Notes under the pieces: model-generated
Seen by the model: only the letters and a program-made list of their open reading frames with translations
Database searches by the model: none
What the model was told of the DNA's origin: nothing
Assembly: GCF_001305515.1 (NCBI RefSeq)
Contig: NZ_LJYW01000001.1
Span: forward strand, 2,930,580-2,994,579
DNA: 64,000 nucleotides
Direction: 5' to 3'
Origin: Prosthecodimorpha hirschii
GTDB lineage: Bacteria > Pseudomonadota > Alphaproteobacteria > Rhizobiales > Ancalomicrobiaceae
In this document: one piece after another, positions 58,866 to 64,000 of the stretch
Layout: each line of letters begins with the position of its first letter
How positions within the stretch are numbered: the stretch's first letter is position 1
Made by a program: the position numbers and the translations under genes

Positions 58866-59186
58866 CGCGGTCGGCATCGCGTCCCCGGGCTCCCGTCCAT
58901 TCGGGGGCCCCACGACGAGCGGACAAGGGCTGCGTCGGGGCGACGAGCCGTGGCCCGCACAGCGAGGATATCGGGGGCGGTCGATGACTGCCCGACGGTG
59001 GCGCGGCAATTGCTTTCTTGCCCGCCAGGCGTCCCGGATCGCGGAACGGTGTTGCGAATTGGCGCCGAACGGTCGTCCGAACACTCGGATCCTTGGATCA
59101 AGCAATCCGTGTTTCGGATTGACGGGGCGGATCTTCTATCCGGCGTGTCGGTCCGCCTGAGGCATCAGATATGAGAGGAGCTGGTC
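58866..59186. other. Intergenic region
   Basis: 321 bases between paralogue B and the response regulator. No gene is supported. The promoter of the regulator should be here but no consensus match was found. Confidence 0.4.
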
Positions 59187-59954
59187 ATGGCGATCAGAAT
59201 CCTGGTTGTGGTAGCCGACCCGCGGACACGCATGTTGTTTTCGACATTCTGTCGCGAGAACAATTATACCGTGGATTGGGCGGCTACTGCGCTGGATGCA
59301 TGGGCGAAATGCCTGGCCTGCTCTCCTGACATCCTGGTTCTCGATTTGGACAGCGTTGACACGGTCGATTCCGAGCTGGTCTGGCACGTCTGCGGTCTCT
59401 GCAACGTACTGCTTCTGAAAGGATCGCGGCCGCTGCGGAGCCCCGCGCGGATCGGCGACCCTCCGGCCAAGGCAACCATCGGGAAGCCGGTGCGGGTCGA
59501 GGACCTCGTCGCCGCCGTTCAGACGATCCGGAGCGATCAGTCCGAGTATCGCGCGTCCCTGAGCAAAAGCGGTATCGTCCGGTTCGGGCGTTATGCATTC
59601 CATCACGCAACGCGAAAACTCGTCTCGGAGGACCGTTCCGTCTATCTGACGAATATGCAAACGGTCCTTCTCGAATACTTTCTGTCCAGGCGCGGCGTCC
59701 ACCTGTCGCGCGATCAGATCGCAAAAGCACTGTATGGTAATATCCAAAACGTTAATGTGCGATCCGTCGACGTGCTGATCAGCCGCCTCAGGACGGTCCT
59801 CGGACAACAGCGCGGCGGCGATCGATTCATCCGGAGCATTCGCGGCATCGGCTATGTGTTCGTCGCGGACCCGATGGACGCGGTCAATGTGGGCCTGGAT
59901 ATCGAGCCGCCGGCCAAGGGCCGCAAGCCGCTCTTCGAGGCGGATGCTCATTAG
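59187..59954 (+). CDS. OmpR-type response regulator with modified receiver
   Basis: 255 aa. The receiver domain (about residues 1-118) has the phospho-acceptor region PDILVLDLDSVD (Asp53) and Lys100 (IGKP). The acidic pocket is reduced to one residue (VVVADP instead of two acidic residues), and the usual Thr/Ser is replaced in LLLKGS. The C-terminal winged helix (about 128-235) ends RFIRSIRGIGYVF, typical of OmpR/PhoB. No sensor kinase gene is adjacent, so it is an orphan and may act without canonical phosphorylation. ATG 59187 has AGGAGCTGGTC before it. Confidence 0.88.
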   Translation: MAIRILVVVADPRTRMLFSTFCRENNYTVDWAATALDAWAKCLACSPDILVLDLDSVDTVDSELVWHVCGLCNVLLLKGSRPLRSPARIGDPPAKATIGKPVRVEDLVAAVQTIRSDQSEYRASLSKSGIVRFGRYAFHHATRKLVSEDRSVYLTNMQTVLLEYFLSRRGVHLSRDQIAKALYGNIQNVNVRSVDVLISRLRTVLGQQRGGDRFIRSIRGIGYVFVADPMDAVNVGLDIEPPAKGRKPLFEADAH

Positions 59955-60366
59955 ATCAGGCATCCAAATCCTTTTTGTGCTTCGAGCCGGTGCCGTCCCA
60001 TCCTGGTACGAGGCCGGCCTCGCGGCTCAGGCGCAGCCAGGAGGGCGCCGCGCCATCGGCTCGGCTTCGTCGACCAAAATCACCATGGTGGTCTGGGATC
60101 GGCGGCCGCCGGGGCCGGCGCTCTGCCGGCTGCGGCCAGGGCGGCAACGCCATTCCTCGGCCCGTCAGGCGGAGGTCCGGCCATCATCCTGCCGAACGGA
60201 CACTGCGGGCCCCGGGGGTCCCAGGCGGCGGCCCGCTGCGACCATCGAAGGCCCTTCGTTTGACCGCGCCTCCGGCCACCGCCTGGCCGCCGCACGAAGG
60301 CTGACGCCAAGGCCGCCATTGACGCACGCCGGCGCCGCGCCGCGCAGCCCGACGACCACGGCCGTC
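59955..60366. other. Intergenic region between convergent genes
   Basis: 412 GC-rich bases between the response regulator and the DUF262 gene. The frames on both strands look like composition artefacts. No clear terminator was found. Nothing else is seen. Confidence 0.4.
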
Positions 60367-62025
60367 CTAGAGCCGCCAATGGCTGCAGAGCCGCTCGAGG
60401 AAGGCAGCCTCGCGTTGATCGAGCCGCTCCGTGACATCGCCCTCGGCATCGAGAAGGCTGACCGATGTCGCGAAGGGCTCGTTGGCATCGTGGCCCATCA
60501 GCCGCTCCCGGCGCTCGACGGCGGTCTCCCGGATGGTCGCCAGGCTGCGACGCCGGCGGACCAGAACCAGGTTGCCCAAGCCGTTCAGAATGTCCTTGTC
60601 GGAGCGCGCGCCGACGGTCAAAGCGCGCCCGGTCGCCGGAGTTCGCCGGGTGGCGAACTTGTCGACATGCAGATCCTCGGGGGCCGGAAGACTGGTCGCA
60701 CCGGACAGCAGGAGCTCAAGCCGCAGCATGATCGGCAGCTGCGCGCGCGTTGCAGAGATGGCGGGCGAATAGAGCAGCCCGCGCAGTTCCTGGCGCTCGG
60801 CATCGTTCAGATCCAGCGGCGACCCGTCCTGCAGGATATTCTCACCGGCCGCCAGCGCATCGACGATCTTGCCGAATCGGGCGAGCCGCGATCCCGTATA
60901 GTCTCTTCGCAGAAGCAGGTAGAAGCAGAGCCGCTCGAGCTTTTCCAGAAACTCGATGTGCAGCGCCTGTTCTGTACAATTGTTCAGGATGCGAAGGGCC
61001 GGACCGACCCATTCGTTGAAATCGAACGATCGAAGGACGAACAGACTTCCCGAGTCCCACTCCGAGGACACCTTCGGGTTGATCAGATAGTCGTAGATGG
61101 ATGCATACGGGATCAGGATGTCGGCGACGAAAGCCTCGCGCCCGATGCCGTTGGGCACGATCGATTGGAAATCGGTCAGGATGGATTTCACCCGGCGGCC
61201 GGTATGGGCGAACAGGGTGTGGTGGAGCAGGGATTCGAAACCGGAGCGTCCGAGGGCGCCTTCGATCCGTTCCCATTCGCATGCCATCGCCTCGGCCTGC
61301 TCGTCCGGCAGGCTGGACACGATCTCCGCTTTGATCAGATCCGACGTCGACAGGTTGAGGCCGCGGCTGTTGATGACCGAGAATATCCGATAGGCCGTCG
61401 AGCGATCGGCCGCGGTGATGACCACGAAATAGCATCGCTCGACGACGAACATCGTCAGGCGTTGCCGCCGCTTCGGCGACAGTGCCTGAAGGGCTTTGCG
61501 CATGAAGACGAGATTGCGCAGGATGTTGTCGTCGCCGGCGGGTTCCGCATGGTCGTCCGGGACCGTGCGGGTGGCCCCGGGGGCCTGGACGAATGCGGCG
61601 AAGAAATCGTTGTCGCGCGGCCTCAGCGTCAGGCGGAACCGGTCGGACGTGCCGACCAGCGGGTTGCCGCGCGCATGGACGAGATCGTGCAGGGCAGCGG
61701 CCGTGGCCTGATCGGTTTCGATGTCTCGCAGTAACGAAATGAGCATCGTCAGCGTGGTCAATCGCTGTTGCCCGTCGATCACGTCGGCCTCGGGCGCGTT
61801 GGGCATCCTGACCAGGATGACGCTGCCGAAGAAGTATGGACGCATCGCGTCGACTGGACATTCCGGATCGTATTCGTCGATTTCGGTAAAAAGATCGTCC
61901 AGCAAGTCGCCCGCCTGCTCGGTCGACCACGAATAGGCTCTTTGAAAATTGGGGATGCAGAAGACATATTCTTCAGACATCATTTTCCGCAGCGGAAGCT
62001 CGCGGGCGTGCAGGGATGGCATCAT
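60367..62025 (-). CDS. DUF262 domain protein, GmrSD-like
   Basis: 552 aa. The N-terminal DUF262 domain (about residues 1-240) has IPNFQRAYSWS, DVIDGQQRLTTLTMLISLL and RIFSVINSRGLNLSTSDLIK, the nucleotide-binding ParB-like layout of GmrSD and BrxU type IV restriction enzymes. A helical middle follows. The C-terminal part has LNGLGNLVLVRRRRS, the signature of DUF1524. However, the HNH residues look altered: the usual Glu-His-x-x-Pro is DLHVDKF, and the later Asn/Lys pattern is missing. It may be a single-chain anti-phage nuclease whose nuclease part has changed. ATG 62025 fits best; a GTG at 62064 is possible. No other defence gene is adjacent. Confidence 0.8.
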   Translation of the reverse strand: MMPSLHARELPLRKMMSEEYVFCIPNFQRAYSWSTEQAGDLLDDLFTEIDEYDPECPVDAMRPYFFGSVILVRMPNAPEADVIDGQQRLTTLTMLISLLRDIETDQATAAALHDLVHARGNPLVGTSDRFRLTLRPRDNDFFAAFVQAPGATRTVPDDHAEPAGDDNILRNLVFMRKALQALSPKRRQRLTMFVVERCYFVVITAADRSTAYRIFSVINSRGLNLSTSDLIKAEIVSSLPDEQAEAMACEWERIEGALGRSGFESLLHHTLFAHTGRRVKSILTDFQSIVPNGIGREAFVADILIPYASIYDYLINPKVSSEWDSGSLFVLRSFDFNEWVGPALRILNNCTEQALHIEFLEKLERLCFYLLLRRDYTGSRLARFGKIVDALAAGENILQDGSPLDLNDAERQELRGLLYSPAISATRAQLPIMLRLELLLSGATSLPAPEDLHVDKFATRRTPATGRALTVGARSDKDILNGLGNLVLVRRRRSLATIRETAVERRERLMGHDANEPFATSVSLLDAEGDVTERLDQREAAFLERLCSHWRL

Positions 62026-62508
62026 GTGGTTCTGATCTTCTTGTGAAATTCTTCGGATAATCACTTGGCAGATACCACATAGGTTTCCGACCGGAAGGAC
62101 ATCACGGGCGACTTAACCTAAAACGGGCACCGAGGCTGACTGCGGTGCCGCTTCCGCTGGCAAAGTCCCGTTAAGGTAACGCAACTGTGTCGTCAGGATA
62201 CCCCGCGCGTGCCCCGCCCGGGCGGGGCGGCAGAGGGAAGGTCTGCCTTCGTTCGGTGCCGACCGCACACGCCATCGTCAGGTGGCGGGTCGTCGTCGGG
62301 GACGGCCTCCGACTGTCTCGGCTGCGGGCGCTGCCGGGATGCTCGCAGGCCGTCGTCGTGGGATTCGGGACCGGCATCGGTCCGAATCGCCTACGATGGC
62401 CTTGCCGGACGATGAGGCCGCAGGTTCGAACGTGTCCGCCTTCGGGCGCGCGATGGTCATCGGAACTCTTGGAGCCGTCGGGACTGCCGATAGGAGAAGT
62501 CTTTCGCA
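62026..62508. other. Divergent intergenic region
   Basis: 483 bases between the DUF262 gene and the HTH/coiled-coil gene. An AT-richer patch lies at 62040-62130, next to the DUF262 start, and probably holds its promoter. No gene is supported. Confidence 0.4.
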
Positions 62509-63150
62509 ATGATCGTCGAGCGCAAATTGACGGCCGAAGAACTAGCCGAGATCCTCAGGGTACCGCTCGAGGCCGCCCGTGCGGTGGCGATTCGGAACGA
62601 GTGGCGTTTCGAGCGCGATCGGAGGGGCCGGTTGCGGATTTCCGTTCCGGACCAGTTCCTGAAGGCGCAGGCGGCCGCCCCGCGGCCGCAGGGGCGGCGC
62701 GCGGCGCCCTCCGAAATGCCGGCGTCGCCGAAACGGAAGGCAGCGTCGGCTCCCGTGGCGGCAGCGGAGGCGACGGCGGCACGCCCGGCCGCGAAGGCCC
62801 GGCCTTCAAACCATCGCAGCCCGCCGGCCGCGGCAACGGCTCCAAAGGCCGAGACCGATTCGCGTCCCCCGCAACGCCGCGCCGAATCCGGCGCCGGTGC
62901 CGGCGCGCGCGAGGCGACCGAGGCGGTGCCGCCGCCGTCCAAGGAGGCGGGTCGGCAGGACGCATTCTCGCTGCAGGTTCGGGTCTCCAGCCTGGAGAGC
63001 CAGATCGAGACCCTGCTGAAGCTCGCGCTGCTGGAACGCCAGCGCGCCGAAGAGGCGATCGCCGAACGCAATCATTGGCGCGATCTTGCCGAGCGTCTGA
63101 TCGAGGCTCTGCCGGACAGCAGTTCCTGGCTGCGGCGCTGGCTGCACTGA
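62509..63150 (+). CDS. HTH / Pro-Ala linker / coiled-coil protein
   Basis: 213 aa. Residues 1-52 form an excisionase- or KfrA-like HTH (LTAEELAEILRVPLEAARAV, WRFERDRRGRLRISVPDQFL). Residues about 55-150 are Ala/Pro/Arg-rich and disordered. Residues 153-200 form a coiled coil (LQVRVSSLESQIETLLKLAL, LERQRAEEAIAERNHWRDLA). Similar proteins occur on plasmids and in phage-like elements of Hyphomicrobiales. A DNA-binding protein that multimerises through the coil is likely, but its target is unknown. ATG 62509 is preceded by GGAGAAGTC. Confidence 0.75.
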   Translation: MIVERKLTAEELAEILRVPLEAARAVAIRNEWRFERDRRGRLRISVPDQFLKAQAAAPRPQGRRAAPSEMPASPKRKAASAPVAAAEATAARPAAKARPSNHRSPPAAATAPKAETDSRPPQRRAESGAGAGAREATEAVPPPSKEAGRQDAFSLQVRVSSLESQIETLLKLALLERQRAEEAIAERNHWRDLAERLIEALPDSSSWLRRWLH

Positions 63151-63419
63151 TCCGATCGCCGGCCGCAGGACCGGCCCCCATCGGCAGGCATCGTCGGCAG
63201 GCATGGTTGGAAGGTATCGTCGGCCGCCGTCGCGACCGGCCGGCACCTTCGCGACCTGCAGCGCCTAACCGCGCCGGGTGCGAAGGTCCCGCGGCGCCGA
63301 CGCATCGATCCGTTGCCGGTCCGCAAGGCACGGTCGCCATGAGGCTGCAACGGGAAACGCCCCGGCATGCGGCGTCGGACGCGGATGCGGGATTTCGTTC
63401 CCCGCCAGTGCCGGCCGGA

Positions 63420-63725
63420 TCACCGAGGCCGTCCGCCCGGTTCCTTGCCGGACCGGCCGAACAGGGACGTAACCAGCCAGGTCGTGCCGAGGATGCCGGC
63501 TGAGACAACCGCCCAGACCGTGAAGAGGGCGACGCCGCCAAAGCCCTGCAGCAGGTCGATGAGCCAGGTCGGCGATGTCGGCTCGACCGGGAAGCCCGGC
63601 ACCTCGTCGCCGAAGCTCCAGCGCGCGACGCCGAAGACGATGCGCGTCATCGCCCAGGCCCCGAAGACCAGGAAGGACCAGAAGGCTACGCCGATCCAGG
63701 CGGCAGTCCAGGCGAGCGGGCGCAT
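63420..63725 (-). CDS. Small two-helix membrane protein (101 aa)
   Basis: Start ATG 63725 with GGAGACGACGCC before it. Two membrane helices are visible: about residues 5-32 (LAWTAAWIGVAFWSFLVFGA) and 62-86 (FGGVALFTVWAVVSAGILGT). Between them lies a short polar loop with GDEVPGFPVEPTSPTWLI. The tail is basic. Similar short proteins are found in many Hyphomicrobiales without known function. The 269 bases between it and the preceding plus-strand gene show nothing. Confidence 0.75.
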   Translation of the reverse strand: MRPLAWTAAWIGVAFWSFLVFGAWAMTRIVFGVARWSFGDEVPGFPVEPTSPTWLIDLLQGFGGVALFTVWAVVSAGILGTTWLVTSLFGRSGKEPGGRPR

Positions 63726-64000
63726 GGCGTCGTCTCCAGTTCGTGCCAGTCTCCTCCGGCGAGTGCCGGGTCCGGTCCCGCCTCCGACGCCAGGCCGATG
63801 TCGGCACGGCCTCCCCGCTGCGGCGGGGCCGGGGCGATGCCGGCGTCCGGCTGAGATCGGTTGTCCGGCGGCGCGGTTCAAGAGCCGGCACGCCGAAGCC
63901 GTTCGTATGTCGGGCCTTTTGCGGCATCCGGCGCGGCGCCGGACCCGCCGCGACAGGTCGATGACGCAAAGTGGCCGGATCGACCAGGGACGGGTGGGGC
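63726..64000. other. Intergenic region at the window end
   Basis: 275 bases up to the window end with no gene that I can support. An open minus-strand frame runs through it without any domain. Confidence 0.4.

Overview
The window is GC-rich chromosomal DNA from an alphaproteobacterium, most likely of the order Hyphomicrobiales (Rhizobiales). The evidence is the 5' end of a 16S rRNA gene of alphaproteobacterial type, the gene order ubiG / lysC-ptsP-prfA-prmC / DUF4167 / clpB, a small SRP RNA next to dnaX-ybaB-recR, and a putative opine-type oxidase operon. I could not fix the genus from sequence alone.

Layout. 1-1 kb: 16S rRNA 5' end (minus) and its promoter. 1-6 kb: M23 endopeptidase, IS110-type transposase remnant, YitT-type membrane protein, PcfJ-like protein. 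6-14.5 kb: ClpB, MarR-GNAT fusion, HicAB toxin-antitoxin pair, FAD oxidoreductase, MOSC protein, DUF4167 protein. 15-23 kb: translation and nitrogen-PTS block (prmC, prfA, ptsP, lysC), a beta-propeller protein and ubiG. 23-25 kb: DUF3800 gene, hairpin cluster and lone TadG-like gene. 25-34 kb: housekeeping (secA, parvulin, recR, ybaB, dnaX, SRP RNA, HIT, nudC). 34-45 kb: secreted lectin-like protein, then a nine-gene operon (PotABCD-type importer, two DAO-type FAD subunits, an FAD/BFD-type subunit, a small [2Fe-2S] subunit and RidA) under a divergent LysR regulator. Its import and oxidation genes suggest uptake and oxidative cleavage of an opine-, polyamine- or imino-acid-like compound.

44.9-64 kb is accessory and much less familiar. 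It holds an orphan Wza-type export lipoprotein. Divergent from it is a membrane-anchored protein whose N-terminus looks like ketopantoate hydroxymethyltransferase (PanB) without its active-site residues. Next comes a giant coiled-coil protein with a MotA/ZorA-like three-helix membrane head, now split by two frame changes. After that are small membrane and unknown proteins, a SciP-like DUF1153 protein, two paralogous winged-helix regulators, an orphan OmpR-type regulator, a single-chain DUF262 (GmrSD-like) protein and an HTH/coiled-coil protein. Two perfect CtrA boxes (TTAA-N7-TTAA) occur in the window, one directly upstream of the PanB-like gene. This suggests that the PanB-like/giant-coil locus is cell-cycle controlled.

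Two anomalies deserve attention first. secA is open end to end but lacks about 50 residues covering the Q motif and Walker A. The giant coil gene at 48.3-53.8 kb changes frame twice within about 60 bases. Either may be biological or an assembly error.
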